Source: Reclinomonas americana ATCC 50394 (lineage: Eukaryota; Jakobida; Jakobea; Jakobida). Taken from it: DNA of 64,000 nucleotides. Positions 48,042 through 60,567 of the stretch are shown one piece after another. The notes under the pieces were generated by a model that was given only the letters and a program-made list of their open reading frames with translations, did no database searches and was not told where the DNA came from. The DNA is taken from NCBI GenBank assembly GCA_048213135.1, contig PS015122.1, positions 1 to 64,000 on the forward strand, written 5' to 3'. Made by a program: the position numbers and the translations under genes. Position 1 is the first letter of the stretch, and each line of letters starts with the position of its first letter.

Positions 48042-49763
48042 TCATTCATCATTCATTATACGTGTGGAGTCTGGTGGTCGCAGCAGTCGAGCGGTGAGCG
48101 GATTTGGCGTATCGTACGCCCCCGACTTGCTCAGCAGCACCACCGAATCGTGGTTTGTCGCGGTGGTATCCTGCAGCTCTGTTGCAGCAGCAAAGGATGT
48201 TGTGGAGGCGCGCCGCTTGTCCCACAACCACTGGCCGACCCACACGCAAACACGGAACAGGAAGCCGCAACCACCAGCAATGCTGATGAGCGAGGCAATG
48301 TATGCGGTGGGCGATATGGCAACCTGGGCGACAATGAGCGAACGGACGACGAGGACACGAAAAGCTTCATCGTCCTCCGCCGCACCTCGCGGTACGTGAG
48401 AGCACCGGCTCCGTCGAGAACAAACGCAATGATCGACACGTACATGTCGTCGGGGTTCAGCGCTCCACCAGTGGCCGCCATGCTGTAGCGCGTGTAGTTC
48501 TCGCTCGAGTTGAGGAACCTGGGTGGGGGGACACAGATGAGGTCGCCGACGGAGGGAGACATGCCGGGATTCTTGCACGCACTCGTACGTGACCGGGGCC
48601 ATCACGATTTCGTTGTTACTGGTCTGTGGTCAGGCACGTCAGCACGTCGGCAAAACATCATGCCAGCAGGAACCAGCATACCGTGTTGACAATCACGCCA
48701 GTCACCGTGTCCATGGAAGTGGTGACTGCGCGAAGCGAGGGAGAGTGAGGGAGAGAGAGAGAGAAGAATGCGAGGAGGAAGGAGGAAGGAGCAGAGTGAA
48801 GGAGAACGCAGAGCGAGGTTTGTTGCGCGGGCAATTGAGACGCAACGCTGGCCAAACATGAGCTTCACCGACGAGGCGACCGTCGACTGCGCAAAACACC
48901 GCAGGTTACAATCTACGACGAAAGATCCCAGAACAGGGTCATCGAAGAGCGCACCGTGGTGTCGGGAGTAAAGACGACCTTGGAGATGTCGAGTCCCGGC
49001 TTCGGCGTCATCGTGTACACCATGAGCTGTGTGCTCCCCGGCGGCGCTGGCTTCTCCAGCATGAAGATCAGCGGATTGCCAATGAGCACCGAACCCGGCA
49101 GCGTCTGCAGCGATCCGAGATTGCAGTCACAGTCGAGACAAGCTGCGAGGAACAGGAGGAAAAGTCGAACCTGCGCGACATTGACCATCCAGCAGTACGC
49201 TCCTTTCTGTTGATAGATAGACAGCAGTGGCGGCACGTTACCAGCAGACGGCCATCTGTGCGTGCATCAGCGGAGGAATGGGGTCCACTGAGAGAGAGAG
49301 ACTGGTCATAAAAAAACGCAACACTGCCTCATCGCAGGGCGTGAGGGTGGCCGCCGAGGTGTCCAGGAAGCAGCGGAACACGGGAACGTACTGTGGCACA
49401 TCGGCACGGTCCATAACAAGACACACAGAGAACATGGGAAGCTGACCAGTCACGCGCGAGGCTGTCACAGACAGGTCGGGATTCTGCGCGTGCATGTGAT
49501 GAGATCAATCATCCCTAGTCAGTCACTCACGCGCTCACTTGCTCACCTGGTGTGACTGCACAAGGTGCACCGTCTGCAGCACGCGCAGGCATGTGAGTGT
49601 GAGCAGGAGGGAGGGCAGAGAGAGAGAGACGCACATAATACACAAAGAAGGCGATCCACACGAGTGCGGCCAGCAGCAGTGGCCAGCGAAGAGTCAGCCA
49701 CTGTTGTGAGCGGTACCATGGAGTGGAGACTGGAGGAGAGGAGGGAGTGGAGGTGCCCCACAT
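48042..49763 (-). CDS. Two-pass membrane protein with a large loop, unrecognised
   Basis: ATG at 49763 (MWGTSTPSSPPVSTPWYRSQ), stop at 48042. The N-terminal hydrophobic helix (WPLLLAALVWIAFFVYYV) and a C-terminal one (AYIASLISIAGGCGFLFRVC) bracket a loop of roughly 250 residues in many small exons (NPDLSVTASRVTGQLPMFSV; RADVPQYVPVFRCFLDTSA; SVLIGNPLIFMLEKPAPPGS; SSENYTRYSMAATGG). The loop has a Cys-rich spot (CLDCDCN) and an NYT N-glycosylation site, so it probably faces the lumen or the outside. A cytosolic polar tail ends in DSTRIMNDE. Two short helices around a beta-rich loop is the layout of some channels, but no family signature is visible. It converges on the scramblase gene with 66 bp between stops. 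Confidence 0.55.
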
Positions 49764-49961
49764 CTCCCTCCTGTCAAAGGAACGATCAAAGGAACCGACT
49801 GTTGACTGTCCAACACTCTGCCCTCTGACGGACTTCGCGTGCTTTTGTTGTTGTTGTTTTACTATAGACCAAGCGAGGATATGCAACGTAGTGTTGTGCA
49901 GTACACCGGTACAGGTACGAGAAAACAGAAAGACGAAACAGAGAGAAGGAAGGAGGTTGCG

Positions 49962-52463
<2,502 letters not shown>

Positions 52464-52780
52464 TCTCTCACTAGCACGCGCACACTGTCGCGCTCTCACT
52501 GATGAAGTCCGTCTGAGAGTTAGTGTCAAGTCCGTGAGAAGGACGAGGGGATTTGCGAAGTTCTCTTTCTTTGCATTGCGCCCCCCTCTGCAGTCTATTC
52601 TTCATTATTGGCCTGTGAGATACTTGGTAGGTCAAGGTTGCCAATTGCAAACCCTTTCCATTGGCATCATTTCGCCTCGTGCACTTCACCATTTCCTGCA
52701 ACCTTGGCAGAACGCACCTTTTTCGCCTTGCTACCCTTTGCCTTCAACCACGTGGGCCGAAAATTTTCCACTCTTGTTTA
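52464..52780. promoter_or_regulatory. Spacer of 317 bp upstream of the glycosyltransferase
   Basis: This lies between the glycosyltransferase start (52463) and the stop of the exonuclease gene (52781), both on the minus strand. I see no gene. It should hold the glycosyltransferase promoter and the exonuclease 3' end. Confidence 0.5.
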
Positions 52781-55700
52781 CTACACGGTGCCGTCGACAT
52801 GCGCCGCGGGTGCAGCGGCCGTCTCTGTCGCTGCCACGGGCTCTACGGTGGTGGCGGCAAGTGCGGCGGCGACGGCGTCTGGAGGCGGGGCTTTGGTGTA
52901 GGCGCGCTCGTTCTCGGCCTCCCACTCGTCGCGTAGCGTGCGCAGGAACACGGCGGGCGTGTCGAGCTGTTGCAGGAAGAAGCCGCACGGTCGCTGCCAG
53001 TCGACACTGACGGTCACGGCCGCGCCGAGTTCGTGCGGTGGTAGGCAGAGCGGCGAGGTCACCACGTCTTGCCGCGGCATGTCGCCGTACACAATCAGTT
53101 GCGCAAAGCCGCGAATGGCCGCGACCTGCGAGACCATCGACGGTGAGTGATAACGAGGGGGGAAAAACTCAACTCGTGACACACTCACCGCCGTGAGGCA
53201 CATGGGAAAGTTGATTTGCTCGCCATCCATGACAATGAGGTGCAGCTTGCTGCGCGGGAATGAGCGCCATTCTTGCCAGCAACCCAACAGCGGCATGGTG
53301 ACAAAGAAGACGCGTGCGGCGGAGGTGACATCGACGGCCTGCAGACGATAGGTAGAAGTGTGTGAGTGCGTGGCCTTCCATGCCAACTGGCATGTTCTCG
53401 TTCATCGCACACACCGACATGAGCGATTGCGTCGTCGACTCCACATGGCACCACTCCTGCTCGGCGACAAGCGAGTCGGGACGGGGTAGCCGCGAAATAC
53501 CGTCGGGTGCGTCTGCAGTGTATCGCGAGATGAGCGTCGTTATACAGTGCGCATCACGCTGCGAGAGACCACACACACACCTTCTCGGACAGTGACCGAC
53601 GACAAGCCCGGCAGCAGCTGCAGGTATCGCGCTCGCGTAGCCAGCATCTGTGCATGACTCGCAAACAGCAGCATCACTTTCGAGTCGTGAAGCATGGTGG
53701 TCAGCAAGTCCACCATGCCCAGCTGGAGCAGCTTGCGACCTGGAAGGAGAGGGATAGCATGGTGAGAGCGAAGCTACAATCACGGTGAGATAGAGGAGTC
53801 AACACAATAGCGCACCACACTGGGGCAGGGCTCGGATCAACAGCACTCCGTGCACCAGTGACTTTTGCAGCGCCGTCTGCTGTCCAATGGTCCACTTTTC
53901 AATGCCCCACAGCGGACACCGTGCAGTCAGGTGGCTCTGCACCGCGTGGCGGCTGAACCGCTCGGTCAGATTCATGGTTTTGCCACTGGCCACACGCTTC
54001 ATGCGCTGCGGCAGTGCCGGGTCGGTGAGGAACCTGGGGGAGAGAGAGAGGCGGCCGTGAGGAAACGCGACGAGGGTGGAGGCACGAGCATGCAACGCAC
54101 CGGCGCAGACTGAGGCCGAGAACGCGCAGCAGCCAGTATCTGGCCTCGAGGGGAGCGGTCTCGAGGTGAGCAAGTTGGGCGGCGTACGACAGCTGTCGAC
54201 AAGTACGTCGTGAGAAGAACCGCAATGCAAGAAGAGAGCGACAGGGAAAATTCCCGCACCGGAGGACGACCATCAATGAGACCATCGAGTGCGGTGACCA
54301 GTTGGCGCGCATCGACTTGCATCGGCTGCAGGTAGTTGAACGGGTCCTGCGCCACGACGGAGCGGATTCTCTCGTCGCCCATGTGCAACACGTGCTGCCG
54401 GCCAATGTCGATATTCTCAAAGGCCGCCAGCAGCGGCACCATGAAGCGCACGTCGCCGGCCGCGTAATCGAGCAGCACCTCCTTCATCGGGCGCACTTCC
54501 CACAAATTCCACTCCTTCCGCATCATGTCCTTGACACTGATCTGAGTGGAGGGAAGTTAGACGAAAGAGGTGCATGCTACTCCAGCAGGATGAGACGCGA
54601 AACTTTCTCGTCCACAATCGGCAAGTTGAAAAACTTGAGCACGTCATTGACACCGCAGCTGTTGCCCTTTTTGTGTGCGCCGACGCGTCGCTGGAGATCA
54701 TTCATGGCCAGGAACGTGTCGAACACGCCGCGAGGAATGATGCCAAACTGGTGCGACAGTGCCGCCGTGTCGCAGCGCAGGTCGTGGATCACCTTGATGA
54801 TATCCTCGCGCTCCAGAATCACTCGAAGCAACTGCATGTGAACGAGGGAAGGCGGTGAGGTGAGAGGGAGAAAGGGAGAGAGTGTGTGAGAGGGAAAGGG
54901 AGGGAGTGTGTGAGAGAGGGATGAAGAGGGAAAGGGAGAGAGAGGGCGACCATTATGTCAGCGAGCACAAAAAAAGAGAGGGAATGAGAGACAAGACACG
55001 CATTCGTGAAAGGAGAGAGAGAGAGGAGGAGTGGAGGAGGGAGGGAGCGAGAGACGCAACGCTATCCTCTCGCGCCAGCATTGTCGGCTCAACCACCACC
55101 TAACAAAGCAAAAATCAGGCGAGAGGGAACGACAATAGCAGCATCACGGCAGTAGCAACAGTACGCACGTCAAACAGATACNNNNNNNNNNNNNNNNNNN
55201 NNNNNNNNNNNNNNNNNNNNNNNNNNNNNNNNNNNNNNNNNNNNNNNNNNNNNNNNNNNNNNNNNNNNNNNNNNNNNNNNNNNNNNNNNNNNNNNNNNNN
55301 NNNNNNNNNNNNNNNNNNNNNNNNNNNNNNNNNNNNNNNNNNNNNNNNNNNNNNNNNNNNNNNNNNNNNNNNNNNNNNNNNNNNNNNNNNNNNNNNNNNN
55401 NNNNNNNNNNNNNNNNNNNNNNNNNNNNNNNNNNNNNNNNNNNNNNNNNNNNNNNNNNNNNNNNNNNNNNNNNNNNNNNNNNNNNNNNNNNNNNNNNNNN
55501 NNNNNNNNNNNNNNNNNNNNNNNNNNNNNNNNNNNNNNNNNNNNNNNNNNNNNNNNNNNNNNNNNNNNNNNNNNNNNNNNNNNNNNNNNNNNNNNNNNNN
55601 NNNNNNNNNNNNNNNNNNNNNNNNNNNNNNNNNNNNNNNNNNNNNNNNNNNNNNNNNNNNNNNNNNNNNNNNNNNNNNNNNNNNNNNNNNNNNNNNNNNN

Positions 55701-55821
55701 NNNNNNNNNNNNNNNNNNNNNNNNNNNNNNNNNNNNNNNNNNNNNNNNNNNNNNNNNNNNNNNNNNNNNNNNNNNNNNNNNNNAGGAAGAGAGAGAACGA
55801 ACGACGACGACGTAGTAGAGA

Positions 55822-55853
<32 letters not shown>

Positions 55854-56498
55854 CGAGAGACGCAACGCTATCCTCTCGCGCCAGCATTGTCGGCTCAACC
55901 ACCACCTAACAAAGCAAAAATCAGGCGAGAGGGAACGACAATAGCAGCATCACGGCAGTAGCAACAGTACGCACGTCAAACAGATACACATTCTGATCGA
56001 CATCCGACAGTTGCATCAGGCAGAGACGACCTCTGGACATCGCGGTGAGCACACACACTACGAACGCTTGCACAAACGATTGAACTCACGTGTATCCGAG
56101 ACTGACACCCTCACAATCCCAGCCAAGCACAGTGCTCGAGTCCAGCAATCGTTGCGACACGGCCTGGCACTGCGCGTACGTCGTAATGTAGTGCGTCTCG
56201 GCACTGTCGTTTGGCACAAACGGGATTGGAGCTACGCATGAACGCAGGTGAGATGATCATCAACAACAGGAACAAACACGCAGTCGATCGCGTCCACGCA
56301 CGAGGATCAGGCATGCGAATGGTTCCCGACGACTCTGCGCACAGCATCATTCGTCAGTGGCGGAGAACGATGAAGAAGGAGAGAGAGAGGAGGAGGAGGA
56401 GGAGAAGGAGGAGGAGGAGGACAAGAAGAAGAAGGAGAATAAGAAGAACAAGAACAAGAACAAGAAGAAGAACAAGAAGAAGAAGAAGAAGAAGAAGA

Positions 56499-56540
<42 letters not shown>

Positions 56541-56579
56541 GAGGAATAAGAAGAAGAAGNNNNNNNNNNNNNNNNNNNN

Positions 56580-56616
<37 letters not shown>

Positions 56617-56940
56617 CTCCTCTCTCTCTCTCTCTCTCACTCTCCTCTCTCTCTTCTCTTCTCTCTCTCTTCTCTCTCTCTTCTCTCTCTCTCTTCTCTC
56701 TCTCTCTCTTCTCTCTCTCTTCTCTCACACCTCATAAGGAAAGCCCGCATGTGCAATGTGCGCGGGAATGAGCCTATCGCCCGCAGTCGAGGAGGAGTCA
56801 GTGGCAAGTGACGAGCACGAGGCCTCATCACTCACACCGTCCTCAGTCACCACATCATCCTCTGCACCTGCACACACACACACACACACGTGAGACACAG
56901 AGAGTGAGCAGAGAGGAGCACAGACAGCGCAACTGCTCAT
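52781..56940 (-). CDS. DEDDy 3'-5' exonuclease (RNase D/EXD1-like) with a long unrecognised C-terminus
   Basis: The proposed start is ATG 56940: ATG AGC A joins through a GTTGCGC donor to KDDVVTEDGVSDEA. The exonuclease domain follows: STVLGWDCEGVSLG (Exo I, D-x-E), GRLCLMQLSDVDQNVYLFDV, REDIIKVIHDLRCDTAALSH (Exo II), GVFDTFLAMNDLQRR, and VLLDYAAGDVRF (Exo III, Y-x3-D), so the catalytic set is complete. About 350 further residues (53800-52781) contain QEWRSFPRSKLHLIVMDGEQ and WQRPCGFFLQQLDTPAVFL; their function is unknown. Stop at 52781. The first introns hold long purine and pyrimidine runs and two gaps, one of them flanked by a 137-bp duplicate. Confidence 0.75.
55045..55181. repeat. 137-bp direct duplicate, left copy (gap edge)
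   Basis: This is identical to 55851-55987. It abuts the gap on its left side and contains a small exon of the exonuclease gene (VVEPTMLAREDS). Confidence 0.95.
55182..55783. other. Assembly gap flanked by duplicate sequence
   Basis: The same 137 bp lies on each side (55045-55181 and 55851-55987). This suggests two overlapping contig ends that were not merged, so the gap is probably not real. Confidence 0.99.
55851..55987. repeat. 137-bp direct duplicate, right copy
   Basis: This is identical to 55045-55181. It continues at its right into the exon for LMQLSDVDQNVYLFD, which the left copy lacks because of the gap. Confidence 0.95.
56385..56559. repeat. Purine tract (GGA/GAA/GA) at a gap edge
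   Basis: About 175 bp consist almost only of G and A on the plus strand: GGA, then AAG/GAA, then GA repeats. It lies in an intron of the exonuclease gene. Confidence 0.95.
56560..56579. other. Assembly gap of 20 N between purine and pyrimidine tracts
   Basis: Unknown bases sit exactly where the sequence switches from GA-rich to CT-rich. Confidence 0.99.
56580..56727. repeat. Pyrimidine tract (CT/TCTCT)n
   Basis: About 148 bp of CT repeats follow the purine tract, forming an imperfect inverted repeat with it. It lies in an intron near the 5' end of the exonuclease gene. Confidence 0.95.
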
Positions 56941-56996
56941 GAGTAAGACAGATAAGAGAGGACATTCACTGTGTCCTCCGTCCTTCGTCGTTCTCA

Positions 56997-58318
56997 ATGA
57001 GCGACGAGCAGCCTCGCTGTCCACTCAACTGGAGTGTACGCGAGGAGCCCACTGCCTCCTCCTCCACCGGCCTCGTCGGCGCAGTTGCGTATGCGCAATC
57101 TTTGTAAAAAAGAAGTTTGCGCGCGAAAATCACACTCACAGAAAAACAGCGTCGCGGTGTCACTCTTCCTCCGATTGTCGTTGCTCCACAACTGCCTTCC
57201 TTTAGCGGCGGTGGCAGCAGTGATGCAGGCGCAGAGGCTTCTATGATTGTGGCCGCGGCCTTGGCTGCAGCAGCTGCGCGACAGACAGAGACGTCGTCGC
57301 CGGTGACTCCTCCCCACTATGCGCCTTCGCCACTGTCGCCGACGCGTTTGTGGGCCGGTCAGCAGGTGTATCAGTATGCTCCGGTGGTGGTGGCGAGTGA
57401 GGCGGAGGAGGCGGCGTATTATGAGTCGGCAATTGCGTTGGAGCTGAAGGCGTTTGCGGCGGATCTTGGAGCTGCTTCTTCTTCGACGACGACGACCACA
57501 ACGACGACGACTACTGTGAGTGGGAAGCGTTTGCGAGGAGAGGACGAGCAGGAGGAGCAGGTGGCGGCGACGGTGGCGGTCAAGAGACCACCGAGAAAGC
57601 GCAGAAAGCTGCTGATCTCGTCGTCGGACGATGGTGCCGATCGGAAGAAGAAGGCGAAACGAAAGACACTGGCATCTCCTTCCTCCTCGTCATCGTCATC
57701 GTCGTCGTCGTCATCGTCGTCATCATCTTCTGATGAAGGCGACGATAAGCCACTGTCGGCGCTGCTCATGGGAAAGAAGGGCAAGCAGGTCAATCATCGC
57801 TGTCCACCACCACAGTCGTTCCATCTGTGTGCTCACTGCCGACGTGCAGGCCAAGAGTGCTGCTGCTGCTCCTGCTCCTGTTCCACCACCACCACCACCA
57901 CCTCCAGCTCCAGCTCCAGCTCCGGCTCCGGCGCAACCTGCGCCGCCCAAGATCCGCACCAGTGGCAAGAAGCTGAAGATTGAGCAGGCGGAGATCCCGC
58001 GCTTCAAGTACGACTCGACGGCGCCCATCTTCAGGTGCCCGTCCTCACCCTCGCCAGTGATGTCCCTTGCTCCTCACTCTCATGTCCATGCGCAGTGGTA
58101 TTCGGCAAAAGATGTTGGGTGCACTGATCGAGCAAGCGGCGTGGTTGCCGCAATGCCTCAACGCGAAACACGTGATTCGGTACGCGATGCAGCTGGAGGA
58201 GAACGCGTACACTCGGAGTCGTGGAGTGGAGGTGGTGTACAAGGGATCGATAGCGGCCGATGTGATGCGCATCAAGAGGGCGGTGGCGAGCAAGGAGATG
58301 TTGACAGACGTGCGGTAA
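56997..58318 (+). CDS. PolySer/basic nuclear protein with a TFIIS-central-domain-like C-terminus
   Basis: ATG 56997 (MSDEQPRCPLNWSVREEPTA). Exon 1 ends at 57083 and joins through a GTTGCGT donor to exon 2 at 57150 (RRGVTLPPIVVAPQLPS), in phase. The product has low-complexity Thr, Ser (18 or more in a row) and Lys/Arg stretches (KRPPRKRRKLL; RKKKAKRKTLASP), then a Pro/Ala run. The final part (GIRQKMLGALIEQAAWLPQ; YAMQLEENAYTRSRGVEVVY; VMRIKRAVASKE) resembles the three-helix central domain of elongation factor TFIIS, where a KYK..IRS..NLKD pattern binds RNA polymerase II. No zinc ribbon follows. A chromatin or transcription role is inferred. Its start is 56 bp from the divergent exonuclease start. 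Stop at 58318. Confidence 0.62.
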
Positions 58319-58491
58319 ACGACAAGAGTAGATTTGGCTTGGGGAAACGAAACAGCATTTACACACACACGCACTCACGCATGCACACGCGGAGGATCCG
58401 GTGGCTGGTGGGAGGGGAAAGAACAACGGGAAACACGCACGACCGGCACAATGAGGACGGCAGATATTTGGGGGTGTGAAGCGCAGGAGAC

Positions 58492-59698
58492 TCAGTTCTC
58501 TTGCTCGTCGGTGTCCGGCTCGGCGTCCTTCTCGCCACCGTCGTCGTCGGGCAGCACAAAGTCGTCCTCCACGGCGTACCTGCATTGGTGGTGAGTGTCA
58601 CCACGCGGGTGTGCATCATCCTGCGGGAGGCGAGACGCAACAGAATCTTGGTGACTTCCTCGAGGAAAGGTGGCACGGCGTCGGGGGCGGCCTCCTGCGT
58701 TGTCTGGCACATAATCTCAATGTCGCGCAGCTTGCCAAAGTAGAAGTCACGCTCGCGCTCCAGGCCGTCCACAATCAGCTTCAGCTCGGCCAGTTGTTGC
58801 TNNNNNNNNNNNNNNNNNNNNNNNGGAAGGAGAAGGAGAGCAAAAGAGACGGTGCAGGGGAGGATGACAAGGAAGAGATTTGCATGGGGAGTTTTTGGAG
58901 ACCTTCGATCTGCGTCAACGCCGGCCGCTTGACTGTTCGGTGGACACATGTGCACACACGCATACACACACACAATGCAGGGCACCGACGATGTATGAGC
59001 GGCTTTGCCGAGGAGCAGTACCCATGCTTTTTCCTCCTCTGAAACTCACTCTGGCCCAGTTCCCCGACGCACACACGCACACACAATCAGCACGCCCTCA
59101 AACCGTTGTAGCGGGCAATGGCCGAATCGCGCTCGTACTTGGCGTCGTACGGCGTCTGGTCGTAGTGCAACTCAAAATACCGCTTCATCCACTGCAGATG
59201 CGTGGTGAGCCGCGTGTGGAGCGAGAAAACAATCATCAGCAACACTACAAACGCGCCTGCACAAACTCCAAGTTGTCGAGGTACTTGGCCTTGACGAGCT
59301 TGTCGACCTCAATGTTCTGCACGCGCGCAGTCAGTCGCCGTGTGCAGCGCAGCTGCGAGAATAATAATGAGTACCTTCTTGATGTTCAGCTTGCTGAAAG
59401 CCGCCTGCAGGATCTTGAAGTTGTTGACATACTCGTGCTCCAGCTTGGCGTTGAAGTTGACCTTGTGCAGTGCGATCGAGTCTGCACACACAAGTTGTCA
59501 GTCAGCAGACAGCACAGAAATGCACAGGGTGCCCGAGGAGCGCAATACACACCAGGGAACAGAATGTGCATCAGCTGGCAGTGAGCCGCTCCTGTGAGAG
59601 AGAGGCAAGGCGANNNNNNNNNNNNNNNNNNNNNNNNNNNNNNNNNNNNNNNNNNNNNNNNNNNNNNNNNNNNNNNNNNNNNNNNNNNNNNNNNNNNN

Positions 59699-59746
<48 letters not shown>

Positions 59747-60278
59747 ATGTGTGTGTGTGCATGTGTGCGTGTGTGCAAGTGGGCAAGTGCGTGTGACTGT
59801 GTGTGACTGTGTGCATCACCCACCTGAGGCAAAGTCCTCGATCTTCTTCTGATCCTGCACAGAGGAAAGAAGAAGAGGAAGAAGAGTGAGTGGCGATCGC
59901 CATCGCACTCTCTCTCTCTCACTCTTCCGCTCACACACACACACACACAAACCATTTGAAGCAGCTCATTCGCCCACGCCAGGATCTCGTATCGACTGAC
60001 AAAGTAGGCACTGCATGTGCGCACAAAGACAAAGAGAGAGAGAGAGAATGAGCGCGCGAAATGCCATTGACAACAACAACAGTCACGTCATGTGTGTGTG
60101 AGATCAGTTGGCGCTCTTTTTGTATGCAAAGTGACTGCTCTTCTCTCTCTCTCTCTGCTTGTGTGCGCAAGTGTGTGCCTCAGTGAGTGTGTGACACAGC
60201 AGCAACACAATCGAACATCTCTCTCACTCAGTGTTTGCTGTGTCTCTTGTCTGTGAAGTCAACAAACCTGTCCATCAT
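58492..60278 (-). CDS. MAPRE1: Microtubule plus-end tracking protein EB1 (MAPRE family)
   Basis: ATG 60278: ATGATGGACAG joins to T GCC TAC, giving [20 protein letters not shown]. The calponin-homology domain that binds microtubule ends shows [53 protein letters not shown] and [14 protein letters not shown]. After a linker cut by gaps comes the EB-homology coiled coil: [20 protein letters not shown] and [13 protein letters not shown], which binds SxIP partners. The C-terminus is DEQEN, without the EEY/F end that binds CAP-Gly proteins in animals. Stop at 58492. Linker residues are missing at 58802-58824. Confidence 0.92.
58802..58824. other. Assembly gap in the EB1 linker region
   Basis: 23 unknown bases just upstream (minus strand) of the EB-homology exon. 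Confidence 0.99.
59614..59698. other. Assembly gap in an EB1 intron
   Basis: 85 unknown bases, directly followed by a GT microsatellite. The repeat probably caused the break. Confidence 0.99.
59699..59770. repeat. (GT)n microsatellite in an EB1 intron
   Basis: About 23 pure GT units at the gap edge, then degenerate GTGTGCATGT units. Confidence 0.95.
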
Positions 60279-60513
60279 GCCTTACTCGTTCAACACACAC
60301 GCACACACACACACACACACAACGAGACAACACACACAAGTCAGTGTCTTCGTTTTTTTCCACTGCATTTTTTCATCGCACAGACCGATGGCTTCTCCTG
60401 CGCCTGCGTCCATGATTGCTCTCTCTTTCCTTTACACACACAGCACACACAGAGCACACACAAAGAGTCTTGAGTGCGTGGACAATCGGCGAGCACGCAA
60501 CGTTCATATTCGC

Positions 60514-60525
60514 TTCCCGCCAAAT
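60514..60525 (+). promoter_or_regulatory. E2F-type site in the divergent EB1/oxidoreductase promoter
   Basis: TTCCCGCCAAAT lies 43 bp before the oxidoreductase ATG and about 235 bp from the EB1 ATG. It matches the E2F consensus TTTSSCGC/TTCCCGCCAAA. The rest of the 289-bp promoter is CA/GA-rich with no other motif seen. Confidence 0.5.
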
Positions 60526-60567
60526 CGCCATTGTCCACACTTCCGATTTTCGAGAGAGAGAGAGAGA

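Noticed and set aside
57000-57024. Exonuclease start at 57024
   Set aside because: That codon is GTG, not ATG. The ATG at 56940 with a GTTGCGC intron gives a consistent frame without overlapping the divergent gene.
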